The notes below the pieces were generated by a model. It was not told the origin of the DNA, ran no database searches, and worked only from the letters and a program-made list of their open reading frames with translations. Below, piece by piece: positions 30,641-38,032 of a stretch of 64,000 nucleotides of DNA. Position 1 is the first letter of the stretch. Every line of letters starts with the position of its first letter. Origin of the DNA: Pasteurella sp030783905. Lineage in GTDB: Bacteria > Pseudomonadota > Gammaproteobacteria > Enterobacterales > Pasteurellaceae. The DNA lies in the NCBI GenBank assembly GCA_051122655.1, contig CP182107.1, positions 496,001 to 560,000 of the forward strand, given 5' to 3'. Made by a program: the position numbers and the translations under genes.

Positions 30641-31150
30641 ATGAAAAATTTTAGGAATATAAATATTTATAGTGATTATGGAAAGGTCGATAAGGAAATT
30701 ATATTAGAATTCGAAAATGAATTTAATATAAAGCTTCCTTCTTTATACATAGATTTAATTACGGCGCATAATGCTCCGAAGAGTGAAGAGAATTGCTTTG
30801 AATATGAGAATGAGCGTAATCAGCCCACGTTTTCTTCCTTTGGATTTGAAGGGTTTGAAACAGAGCAGTCTAGCGCTTCTCTTGAAAATATATATGCTCA
30901 GTATATTTATGATGATCCAATCTATGGTTATGAGCATGTATATTCTTTTGGTAGTACAGGCGAGGGAGATTTTATCTGCTTTGATTATCGAGATGACCCC
31001 AAAGGTAATGAGCCTAAGATTTGTCTTGTGATTCATGATGAATATGATGAAAAAACAGGGAAAATGCGACTGTTCCCTGTGGCAGAGAATTTTGAAGTGT
31101 TTTTAAATAGTTTGAAATCATTTGATGAAATGCTGGATAAGTATTCGTAA
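30641..31150 (+). CDS. SMI1/KNR4 (SUKH) family immunity protein, copy 2
   Basis: 169 residues from the ATG at 30641 (AGGAAGG 6 bases before): MKNFRNINIYSDYGKVDKE, FNIKLPSLYIDLITAHN, then YDDPIYGYEHVYSFGSTGEG and FICFDYRDDPKGNEPKICLV. The N-terminal half differs clearly from copy 1, while the stretch from IYDDPIYG to the end is almost the same, and the identity runs on past the stop. It follows the intact WHH tail at 30352-30636 by 4 bases and is its likely antidote. Confidence 0.87.
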   Translation: MKNFRNINIYSDYGKVDKEIILEFENEFNIKLPSLYIDLITAHNAPKSEENCFEYENERNQPTFSSFGFEGFETEQSSASLENIYAQYIYDDPIYGYEHVYSFGSTGEGDFICFDYRDDPKGNEPKICLVIHDEYDEKTGKMRLFPVAENFEVFLNSLKSFDEMLDKYS

Positions 31151-31251
31151 TGTCTCCGTTCATGTTTCATAGCGATGGCGAATCTGTCATAACAGATGAA
31201 AAATCCCCCTTGATAACGTGGATTCTTTCCTCGAGTTTCTTCATCCTTCCT

Positions 31252-31280
31252 AAAGTGCGGTCAATTTTGAAAAAGTTTTG
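31252..31280 (+). repeat. Uptake-signal element, 5' half only
   Basis: AAGTGCGGT (31253-31261) with the extended TCAATTTTGAAAAAGTTTTG context. The complementary 3' arm seen in the full elements (for example 42675-42730) is missing; a toxin remnant begins instead. Confidence 0.7.
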
Positions 31281-31538
31281 AAGGAGATATGGTATTTAGG
31301 CGGAAAACCATTGATTCCGTATAAATCAGGTAGCTTGTCTGATTTATTGGTGGAATCCTTTGTGGGTACTCACGGTATGCTAGGAGGGCAAATATGGGGT
31401 TGGTATGATAAACAGGGAAAAACTAACACTCTGCAACGTTTAGCAGATACAACAACAGCCGTGGCGATATCTGTTGCCGCACCATTTGCTGTGAGTGATT
31501 TAATTTCTCCTGATGTTATGGAAATATTATTTAAGTGA
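31278..31538 (+). pseudogene. CdiA/FhaB-type toxin tail remnant (GTHGMLGGQIWGWYD type)
   Basis: 86 residues from a TTG: PLIPYKSGSLSDLLVESFVG, then THGMLGGQIWGWYDKQGKT and AVAISVAAPFAVSDLISPD. This tail type, with a G-T/P-H-D/G motif and a hydrophobic end before the stop, is found at the C-terminus of filamentous haemagglutinin and related polymorphic toxins; its biochemical activity is not known to me. There is no upstream pretoxin part, so it is an orphan. It is directly followed by a family A lipoprotein gene. Confidence 0.6.
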
Positions 31539-31551
31539 GGAGGTGATTAGG

Positions 31552-31920
31552 ATGAAAAAGTTGTTATTGATCAGTTTATTATTACTTTTAAATGGATGCT
31601 TATATTCTTTTGAAGAGGAGTGTTTTAGACCGTTAATTCAGGTGGGTTCATCTGCTTGTCATAAGAATAAAGGAGATATATTTCCATCAATAGCACGTTT
31701 CCAAAAAGGAGAGAGCATCGGAAAAACTGATGCCAAGCAACGTTGGAAAGATGCGGTTGATTGTGGAAGTAAGTATGGCGATGAAGATTTAATCTATATA
31801 AATGATAATAATTTATATAGCATTTTTCACTCTTGTATGGTTAAAAAAGGATATAAAAGGTTTCATCCCGCAGAATGTGGATACCAAAATCCTAAATGGG
31901 ATAAGGGTGTTTGTAATTGA
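31552..31920 (+). CDS. Cys-rich lipoprotein, probable immunity protein (family A, copy 2)
   Basis: 122 residues from the ATG at 31552, with GAGGAGG about 10 bases upstream. Lipoprotein signal MKKLLLISLLLLLNGC. The N-terminal third of the mature part (YSFEEECFRPLIQVGSSACH) is unlike copy 1, but from KGDIFPSIARFQK to the end the protein, and almost every base of DNA, is the same as copy 1. That pattern points to gene conversion or a recombination inside the gene. It lies behind the GTHGMLGG-type tail. Confidence 0.75.
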   Translation: MKKLLLISLLLLLNGCLYSFEEECFRPLIQVGSSACHKNKGDIFPSIARFQKGESIGKTDAKQRWKDAVDCGSKYGDEDLIYINDNNLYSIFHSCMVKKGYKRFHPAECGYQNPKWDKGVCN

Positions 31921-31979
31921 TAAGTGTTTTGGATTTTACTTGACAAACTTTTTTTAAAAAAGTTACCGCTAGTATGTCT
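31920..31979 (+). repeat. About 60 base repeat behind family A lipoproteins (copy 2)
   Basis: Same sequence as 30074-30130 with small length changes in the T and A runs. Here it leads not into the CYSHSSYY tail but into the remnant at 31974, so it marks a recombination joint. Confidence 0.7.
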
Positions 31980-32201
31980 GCTTTTAGGGATAAAGATTCG
32001 TTCATTTTCTCTAAATTTAGGTATGGTATAAAAGAGCTTGATTATCAAGTAATAATATCGTGTACCTTACAAAATAAGAATGTGGCTCAGCGTATTGGTT
32101 CTACAGACACAACAGTAATTCCAGTTGCTGCTCCATTTGCAGTTAGTGATGCTATATCATCTGATTTTATGGAAGTACTTTTTAAGTTAGGGGGAAATTA
32201 A
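31974..32201 (+). pseudogene. Chimeric toxin remnant ending FKLGGN
   Basis: 75 residues. The first about half (MSAFRDKDSFIFSKFRYG and on) matches nothing I recognise. The second half, VIPVAAPFAVSDAISSDFME then VLFKLGGN, is the end of the same toxin tail as at 31278-31538. The piece between is too short for a full tail. The third family A lipoprotein gene begins one base after its stop. Confidence 0.5.
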
Positions 32202-32202
32202 A

Positions 32203-32556
32203 ATGAAAAAATTTTATTTGACTCTCTTATTCACGCTAAGTGGATGTTTTTATCATGATGGATGTATCTATACTCCTCAGATGGTCAATTGTTTTGTTGA
32301 TAAAGGAGATATATTTCCATCAATATCTCGGTATCAAAAGCCTTATAGTCTAGGAAAAACCAATTCAGAACAGCGTTGGAAAGATGTGATGTTTTGTGGA
32401 GGTAAATATGGTGATTATAAATTAGAGAATATAAAAACAGTGGAACAAGCAGATAAATTACATTTTTGTATGACTCAAAAAGGGTATATCCATTTGACTC
32501 CCGCAGAATGTGGATACCAAAATCCTAAATGGGATAAGGGGGTTTGTAACTTATAA
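32203..32556 (+). CDS. Cys-rich lipoprotein, probable immunity protein (family A, copy 3)
   Basis: 117 residues, signal MKKFYLTLLFTLSGC. The N-terminal half (FYHDGCIYTPQMVNCFVD) is the same as copy 1 and the last about 15 residues (AECGYQNPKWDKGVCNL) are shared by all three, but the middle (SRYQKPYSLGKTNSEQRW, then FCGGKYGDYKLENIKTVE) has diverged. Cysteine positions are kept, which suggests disulfides in the periplasm. GGGGGAAAT precedes the ATG. Confidence 0.75.
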   Translation: MKKFYLTLLFTLSGCFYHDGCIYTPQMVNCFVDKGDIFPSISRYQKPYSLGKTNSEQRWKDVMFCGGKYGDYKLENIKTVEQADKLHFCMTQKGYIHLTPAECGYQNPKWDKGVCNL

Positions 32557-32850
32557 ATGTTTTGGATTTTATTTGACAAACTTTTTTTAAAAAGTTACCG
32601 CTGGTATGTCTTTAATGAAAGCACAGGTGGTACTTGTTGGATGTGTTATTCACATAGTAGTTATTATACGGAAGTACCTGATAAAACAATGATTGATTCA
32701 CACGGCAAGGTAATTGAAAATCCAGCATATAAAGATTTTGCAGAAAAGTGGGGGGAAGTGGATATCAAAAATCCTGTTAATCTTTCATCACCTAAGTTGG
32801 TTAGACCTGCAAATAGTGATGGAGGTGTTTTAAATGACAAAGCTTTTTAA
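32557..32850 (+). CDS. CYSHSSYY toxin tail, copy 2, open from an ATG
   Basis: 97 residues with an ATG directly behind the lipoprotein stop: MFWILFDKLFLKSYRWYVF, NESTGGTCWMCYSHSSYYTE, and the end SPKLVRPANSDGGVLNDKAF. In this copy the repeat at its start is in frame with the tail, in contrast to copy 1. It is probably the detached C-terminus of a toxin. It overlaps the next lipoprotein gene by 17 bases. The function is not known; I see no classical nuclease motif. Confidence 0.6.
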   Translation: MFWILFDKLFLKSYRWYVFNESTGGTCWMCYSHSSYYTEVPDKTMIDSHGKVIENPAYKDFAEKWGEVDIKNPVNLSSPKLVRPANSDGGVLNDKAF

Positions 32851-33112
32851 AAAAATTTCCCTGCTGTTTTTTACATTCTTACAATTTGGGTGTAGTGGTT
32901 TTCTAAATCCTTCTAATGATTGCTTCTTAGATTGGAATATGAATTGTATAGAGAAAGAAAAACAGACATTATCGAAAGCGGGATATATTTATACCTATCC
33001 AGGTAATAGTGAAGAGGCAAAAATTATTGTTAATAGATGTATGCTAGAAAATAAAAATAATGCTTCAACTAAAGAGGAATGTCTCTTAAGAAATGGTTTT
33101 AAAAAGCCTTAA
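32834..33112 (+). CDS. Small lipoprotein, probable immunity to the CYSHSSYY tail (family B)
   Basis: 92 residues: MTKLFKKISLLFFTFLQFGC is the lipoprotein signal (lipobox FGC with L-Q before), then SGFLNPSNDCFLDWNMNCIE and two further cysteines, MLENKN-NASTKEEC. The start overlaps the toxin stop by 17 bases, so translation would be coupled. The same start, truncated, is found at 30352. The role is inferred from this arrangement, which occurs in three copies. Confidence 0.7.
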   Translation: MTKLFKKISLLFFTFLQFGCSGFLNPSNDCFLDWNMNCIEKEKQTLSKAGYIYTYPGNSEEAKIIVNRCMLENKNNASTKEECLLRNGFKKP

Positions 33113-33163
33113 TATTTCTTTTAATAAAAATTAAAGCCAAAGAATATACATAAAAAGTGTATT

Positions 33164-33433
33164 ATGAAAATCCATTTTAAACGAATTTAGATCAGTATAT
33201 TTTTATTATCAGTTTGCTATCCTTGTAAATTCTTGGATTGGAATTGTCATCAAAGTGTCGCGGATACGAAAAGATATAAAGCATCTCTTATTTGTGAAAA
33301 AGAGCAACAAAAAGTTGCAAAAGGAATATTAAAGGGAAAATACACAGAAGATATCGATATTTACATTATAGATAAGTGCATTATTTCTAATGGGAAGTAT
33401 AACTTTACTTCAGATTCTCAATTCAAACAGTAA
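33164..33433 (+). pseudogene. Family C lipoprotein, nonsense mutation in the signal peptide
   Basis: The frame begins MKIHFKRI and hits TAG, then reads on as ISIFLLSVCYPCKFLDWNC, DTKRYKASLICEKEQQKV and so on to the end, close to the intact gene at 41196-41465. The lipobox is also altered (LSVC for LSGC). The last bases of a toxin tail (ENPF and stop) are still visible overlapping its start, as at 41196. Broken copy. Confidence 0.75.
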
Positions 33434-33468
33434 TGAATAATTTCTTACACTATGAGTAAATAAGAAAC

Positions 33469-33521
33469 ATGCGATCAGTTTTGAAAAAGTGTTAGGCTTT
33501 GAGGAATTGGTCGCATTTTTT
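33469..33521 (+). repeat. Uptake-signal-like hairpin element before the haemagglutinin fragment
   Basis: ATGCGATCAGTTTTGAAAAA with the complementary arm GGAATTGGTCGCAT and a T run. The uptake core itself is altered here (GCGATC for GCGGTC). It belongs to the same family as the elements at 37770, 39932 and 42675, and may act as a terminator. Confidence 0.65.
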
Positions 33522-33551
33522 GTGCGACAGTTCTTGAGCAATCATTAGGAT

Positions 33552-36500
33552 ATGGAAAACCAGCACAAGGTGTTGATGGATAGCCGTCAAAAACAAGAAG
33601 TTGAAATGCGTATTAGCCAAGGAAACTTATTAAATGCGACGCATATTCACTTAAATGCAGGGCGTGATAAGAGCGTATCAACGTCGGCGGAGGCGGGGAA
33701 TATTCGTTTAACACATACTACGTTGGCAAGTCGTGATGATAAAGGACAACGTATAGCGGGTAGCACGCTCAGTTTGACAGGGCGTCAAATTGATATCCAA
33801 GCAGGTGAAAGTCGGACAAAAGAGCGTTCTAGAGGTCAGAATATCGGAGCCGAAGTGGGGGCATTTGCACAAGTTGGTCCACAGTCTGGAGTGGGTGCTT
33901 ATGCAACATTGGGTGGTGGAAATCAAAAAGTCAATGGTGATAGCCTGAGCTATCATAATAGCCAGTTAGACAGTGAGCATGTCACTCTGCGTAGTCGCCA
34001 AGATATGCATTTAGTGGGGGCAAAGGTACAGGGCAAACGGGTTGATATTGAAGCAGGTGGTAACTTGCATATTGAAAGCCGTCAAGATGAAAGCCGTTTT
34101 GATAGTCGAAGTACCCAAGCGGGAGTGAATGCCGAAGTGAGTTTTGGTAATGCTTGGAGTGCCAATGGCAACGTAAGTGCAGAACGAGGTAAAAGTAACT
34201 ATAAACAAGTCCGTGAACTGTCGGGGATAATGGCAGAGGAAGGTGGCTATCATGTGGTGGCAGAAAATGTGCATTTAAAAGGTGCGGTGATAGCCTCGAC
34301 AAATCCCGCGCAGAGTGAGTTAACGACCAATAGATTCAGTTTTGAAGATATTAAAAATGAATCGAGTTACAGTGCCAGCAGTGCATCGATTTCAGGTGGG
34401 TATAGTAAGGGAAGAGAATATTATCGTGATGCGGATACACACAAGGTTGTGTCAGCAGGCAGTAAGGATGCCGAGTTTATAGCGGGTAAGAAAGGAGCGA
34501 ACTTTAACGCAGGCTTACCGATGCACAGTGAAGGGAGTGAGGAAAGCCTTACCAAAGCGACCTTAACAGCAGGGCGGATTACGCTGAATAAAGACAGCCA
34601 ACCAATAGAAACCACCGCCGACGCATTAGGGATAAATACGGATTTAAGTCAGGCTCAGCGTGAGGTGAGTAAACCGAAAGATGTTACCCAGCTTTTAGCG
34701 GAGCAGAAAGAGATAGCGAAGGCGGTGGGAGAGATAAAATCGGCGGTAGAGATTTATACGAGTAATCAACAGGAAGAGGCGGAGCTTGCGGTTAAGCGGG
34801 CGAAAAAGGCGTTAGCACAGGCGGAGCAAACAGGAAATCAGGCTGAAATTAGACAAAAACAAACCGCTCTTTTAGCGGCAGAAGAAGCGCAAGCGAAGTG
34901 GGGAGATAAAGGAGAATATAAACGGACAGCGGAGAGGCTGACGACATTATTGACGGGGATACTGGCTAAGCAAACGGCAGGGGGCATTGCGACCCAATTG
35001 ATTTCACCGGAAGTGAATCAATGGATTAAAGAGGCAACCACCAATGACAAAGGGGAAACCGACAAAATTGCGAACACTCTAGCTCATGCGATTTGGGGGG
35101 CGATAGAGGCGACAGCCAATCGAGGCAACCCGACGTCAGGGGCGATAGCGGCGGCGAGTGCGGAATTGGCTGCACCGATGTTAGCGAAGGTGCTGTACAA
35201 CAAAGACAAAGCAGAACAGCTGACTGCAGAAGAAAAGGCACAAATCACTGCGTTAAGTTCTATTACGGCAGCGGTGGCAGGTGGGCTAACGGCACAGGGC
35301 TCAAGTCAGAGCAACACCACGGTATCGAGTCTCACCCATGCGTCGATTGGTGGGGAGATTGGTAAGGTTGCGGTGGAGAATAATTTCCTTTTAAATAAAC
35401 AGGCAGAAAAATATTTAACCAAGGAAGAAAAAGAATTATTTAAGAAATTAAAAGCAGAAGGTGTGGAGGATATTGAGCAATATCAAGACGCATATCTACA
35501 AGCTGAGACAAAAGAAGAACGAAAACAGGTGATACAAGCCTACCAGCAAGCTGTGGAAACAGCAGGAGAAAAAATCGTTGCACTTTATAAGCAAGGCGTA
35601 TTATCAGATGATGATTATTTGGCGTTAGCGAGTTCTTTTGCTTCATCGATTAGTCGAGGGATACGAGATGCACAGCTCAAAGGTAAGGTAAACTCGAATG
35701 CAGGTTTGTTAGAACAAGACCCTTTACAACGAAATGCGATTTTTTGGACACCCGCAGGGATGATGAATAGTGAGCATCTTGCTCAGTTAAATGATATTTA
35801 CTTAGATAAACAGGTCCAAACGGGGAAAATAACACCAGAAGAGCGAGAAATTCGAAGAGAGAGACTTCGACTTTTAGCAGGGAGTGTTGCGGACATTAAT
35901 GTCAATCTAGACGAAATGATAGAGGGCATTAAAGCGGGTGATATAGCGATAGTGGCTTCAACCTTGGCAGTAAGAAAGTTATTAGATAAGAAAGCCGATA
36001 AAGCAGCACCAACGCCTCAAGAAGATGTGGAGAAACTTGGTAAGCATAATCCGAATTGGAACCCACATTTGAATGAACGGATTTCTCAACGTGAGGCAGG
36101 ATTTTATTTAAAAGAGCAAAGATTAAATAAAGAAGCCAGTCAAATAGCATCTAGCATAAGCTTGCCGATAAAAGCTAAAGTATGGCTTACACACATTATT
36201 AATGGTCAAAGAAAAGGTAACTTGTTTGTAGGTGGGCACACCACCTTAGGCAATGTGGTTGTGGATAAGGTGATTAAGGAATACCCAAATGGGGTTTATG
36301 AAGCGAGGGTGTTGATCCCTAACCCGAAAGCCCAAACCGATCCTACCGCACCGAAATTTTTGGAGAAAAAGGGAAATAAAGGTGTATCCACGATGTTTCC
36401 AAGAACATGGACAGAGGATAGGTTGAAAGTTGAATTGGAATATGCATTTAAAAATAGAAGTAAAGTTGAAGGATTCAAGGATAAGTGGAAGGGGACAACA

Positions 36501-36575
36501 AAATCAGGCGTTGAAGTGATATATCAATTTGATAAAAGTGGTAATATTTCAACAGTTTATCCAGTAATAAATTGA
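33552..36575 (+). CDS. Truncated filamentous haemagglutinin/CdiA-like protein with EndoU nuclease tail
   Basis: 1007 residues. Residues 1 to about 330 are haemagglutinin-type repeats (VDIEAGGNLHIESRQDESRF and ENVHLKGAVIAST). About 370-450 is a coiled coil. A pretoxin region follows with the VENN motif near residue 607 (KVAVENNFLLNK). From about 850 on there is a bacterial EndoU RNase tail: H881 (THIING) and H896 (VGGHTTLG) at the 15-residue spacing of the EndoU histidines, then TMFPRTWTEDRL and KSGVEVIYQFDKSGNISTVYP. The signal peptide, secretion (TPS) domain and most repeats are missing, and a stop codon lies two codons before the ATG. It looks like a large 3' fragment parked here. An immunity gene follows after 13 bases. 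Confidence 0.85.
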   Translation: MENQHKVLMDSRQKQEVEMRISQGNLLNATHIHLNAGRDKSVSTSAEAGNIRLTHTTLASRDDKGQRIAGSTLSLTGRQIDIQAGESRTKERSRGQNIGAEVGAFAQVGPQSGVGAYATLGGGNQKVNGDSLSYHNSQLDSEHVTLRSRQDMHLVGAKVQGKRVDIEAGGNLHIESRQDESRFDSRSTQAGVNAEVSFGNAWSANGNVSAERGKSNYKQVRELSGIMAEEGGYHVVAENVHLKGAVIASTNPAQSELTTNRFSFEDIKNESSYSASSASISGGYSKGREYYRDADTHKVVSAGSKDAEFIAGKKGANFNAGLPMHSEGSEESLTKATLTAGRITLNKDSQPIETTADALGINTDLSQAQREVSKPKDVTQLLAEQKEIAKAVGEIKSAVEIYTSNQQEEAELAVKRAKKALAQAEQTGNQAEIRQKQTALLAAEEAQAKWGDKGEYKRTAERLTTLLTGILAKQTAGGIATQLISPEVNQWIKEATTNDKGETDKIANTLAHAIWGAIEATANRGNPTSGAIAAASAELAAPMLAKVLYNKDKAEQLTAEEKAQITALSSITAAVAGGLTAQGSSQSNTTVSSLTHASIGGEIGKVAVENNFLLNKQAEKYLTKEEKELFKKLKAEGVEDIEQYQDAYLQAETKEERKQVIQAYQQAVETAGEKIVALYKQGVLSDDDYLALASSFASSISRGIRDAQLKGKVNSNAGLLEQDPLQRNAIFWTPAGMMNSEHLAQLNDIYLDKQVQTGKITPEEREIRRERLRLLAGSVADINVNLDEMIEGIKAGDIAIVASTLAVRKLLDKKADKAAPTPQEDVEKLGKHNPNWNPHLNERISQREAGFYLKEQRLNKEASQIASSISLPIKAKVWLTHIINGQRKGNLFVGGHTTLGNVVVDKVIKEYPNGVYEARVLIPNPKAQTDPTAPKFLEKKGNKGVSTMFPRTWTEDRLKVELEYAFKNRSKVEGFKDKWKGTTKSGVEVIYQFDKSGNISTVYPVIN

Positions 36576-36588
36576 TGGAGATAATAAA

Positions 36589-37014
36589 ATGAAAGTTCTT
36601 TTTAGTTATGGCACATATAATAATCGTCCATATAAAGCTTGCTGCGTTTATGAAAGTGATAACGAGGAAAATGATGGGGTGATTACTGATTATCTTGGTT
36701 CGTTAGACTGGTTAAGCTGGATGAGTGAAGTATTAGAGAAGCTTCGAGATCCAACGATTACTTGGGATTGGATTGATTCACAGGCATTTGAAGCCTTGAT
36801 AGACCATGATCAAATAAAAGTGGGCTTCTATCTGTTAGATGGCTTGGAGGAAGAGGATATCCCTGATGATGTTGATGAGATAGATACGGATGCCCGTGTA
36901 ATCCCTCGTAAAGAATTTGCCTATTTGCTGGAAAAATGGATCGCTTTTTACCAAAGACCCATTACTGATATAAATTACCAAGAAATTATTGACACCAAGG
37001 AGGCGTATTTATGA
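36589..37014 (+). CDS. Probable EndoU immunity protein, copy 1
   Basis: 141 residues, acidic, no signal peptide: MKVLFSYGTYNNRPYKAC, FEALIDHDQIKVGFYLLD, EEEDIPDDVDEIDTDA and an end IDTKEAYL shared with the gene at 40357. It lies 13 bases after the EndoU toxin gene, the usual place for cdiI. Cytoplasmic location fits a tRNA- or RNA-cleaving toxin. The end of the gene contains AAGGAGG, the ribosome site for the next ORF, which overlaps by 4 bases. Confidence 0.75.
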   Translation: MKVLFSYGTYNNRPYKACCVYESDNEENDGVITDYLGSLDWLSWMSEVLEKLRDPTITWDWIDSQAFEALIDHDQIKVGFYLLDGLEEEDIPDDVDEIDTDARVIPRKEFAYLLEKWIAFYQRPITDINYQEIIDTKEAYL

Positions 37015-37361
37015 CCGTAATTGTGGGTGGACATTCCACCTTAGGCAATATTCGGGTGGACCGAGTATTACAAACCTATAAAAATGGCGTGTATATTGCA
37101 CAAATTTCCGTATGGGATAGCGATACCAATCAGTATATCGCCAAAACCAATAACAACGGCGAAATGCTGATGTTTCCCGAGACGTGGACAGCAGATAGGA
37201 TATTGGTTGAGATTGATTCCGCCTATTCAAACCAAGTGGATGATTTAGATGCAGTACGTCAAGCAGAAGGAATGTGGGCGGGAATCTCTCATTCAGGCGT
37301 GAGAATTGAAGGATACAGTTATCCAGAATTCACCGCATTCCCAAGTAGCACACAGGAGTAA
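37011..37361 (+). CDS. Orphan EndoU toxin domain with its own ribosome site
   Basis: 116 residues: MTVIVGGHSTLGNIRVDRVL, MLMFPETWTADRILVEID, SGVRIEGYSYPEFTAFP. This is the EndoU fold region from the second catalytic histidine (H8) on. The first histidine, which would lie about 15 residues earlier, is outside the ORF, so the product is probably inactive alone. AAGGAGG at 36997-37003 is 7 bases from the ATG, an excellent ribosome site formed by the last codons of the upstream immunity gene (ATGA overlap). The next immunity gene starts 3 bases after the stop. A truncated sister is at 40788. Confidence 0.75.
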   Translation: MTVIVGGHSTLGNIRVDRVLQTYKNGVYIAQISVWDSDTNQYIAKTNNNGEMLMFPETWTADRILVEIDSAYSNQVDDLDAVRQAEGMWAGISHSGVRIEGYSYPEFTAFPSSTQE

Positions 37362-37364
37362 GTT

Positions 37365-37748
37365 ATGCAATTAGTGTTTTCCTATATTGAACATAAATCA
37401 CAGGTGATACCGGTTTGTTTTTGGAAAGAAAATCATCAACTTCATCCTTTAACAGGCTATTTAAATGACCCGATGGGTGGTCCCAATTACTTTGCGTTTT
37501 TGGATAAGGTGTTATCGATTTTGAGGGATGAAGACATCCAACAGGGAGATATTTCCTCGAATTCTTGGGGTGTGGAAATTCATGGTGATCAGGTTTATTT
37601 CTGTTTTTTATTTGCCCAAGAAGACACGAGCTTGCATTTTGCTTTAGCAAGAGCGGTGCTGATAGATATTTTAGTCTTGTGGTTAGCCTTCCGTAGTCAA
37701 AAGCCTGTTGCGGGTTATCAAGAAGTGTTAAGTTTTGCTGAAGCATAA
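37365..37748 (+). CDS. Probable EndoU immunity protein, copy 2 (divergent)
   Basis: 127 residues: MQLVFSYIEHKSQVIPVCFW, YLNDPMGGPNYFAFLDKV, EIHGDQVYFCFLFAQED. It has the same general layout as 36589 (M-x-F-S-Y start, a central G-D/Q-K/Y-V-x-F stretch, and a final long helix ending near an E-A), at low identity. It follows the orphan EndoU domain by 3 bases and is its likely antidote. Confidence 0.7.
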   Translation: MQLVFSYIEHKSQVIPVCFWKENHQLHPLTGYLNDPMGGPNYFAFLDKVLSILRDEDIQQGDISSNSWGVEIHGDQVYFCFLFAQEDTSLHFALARAVLIDILVLWLAFRSQKPVAGYQEVLSFAEA

Positions 37749-37769
37749 AAATCAAACAGCCTGAAAAAT

Positions 37770-37820
37770 AAAGTGCGGTCAATTTCAAAAACGTTTTGCT
37801 TTGAGGAATTGACCGTTTTT
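37770..37820 (+). repeat. Uptake-signal hairpin element
   Basis: AAGTGCGGT at 37771-37779; CGGTCAATT (37776-37784) pairs with AATTGACCG (37807-37815) followed by T. It probably works as the terminator of the EndoU cassette and carries an uptake signal. Confidence 0.8.
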
Positions 37821-38024
37821 GTATCGTAGATATGATGTGAGCAATTGATATCCTGTTTGTGTTAAGTGGCGTGTGGTTTGATTAAAGCTCTCGTCAGAGA
37901 CGAGCGCTAGCGGTGTTGACCGTTTTTTTATCATGGATATGATGTGAGCAATTGATATCCTGTTTGTGTTAAGTGGGGTGTGGTTTGATTAAAGCATTCG
38001 TTAAAGACGAGCGCTAGCGGTGGG
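37811..38024. repeat. Tandem direct repeat, two units of 107 bases
   Basis: Units 37811-37917 and 37918-38024 differ at about a dozen positions. Each begins with the 3' arm of the uptake hairpin (GACCGTTTTT), contains GATATGATGTGAGCAATTGA and TTGATTAAAGC, and ends in the CTCGT/ACGAG-type boundary hairpin followed by GCGCTAGCGGTG. The duplication shows that this block is moved or copied as a unit. No gene is contained in it. Confidence 0.85.
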
Positions 38025-38032
38025 GACTAATC

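Noticed and set aside
34011..35646. Several ORFs antisense to the haemagglutinin fragment
   Set aside because: They mirror the codon pattern of the coding strand and have no starts with ribosome sites or recognisable content.
37811..38024. CRISPR array
   Set aside because: Only two long tandem units with no spacers and no cas genes.
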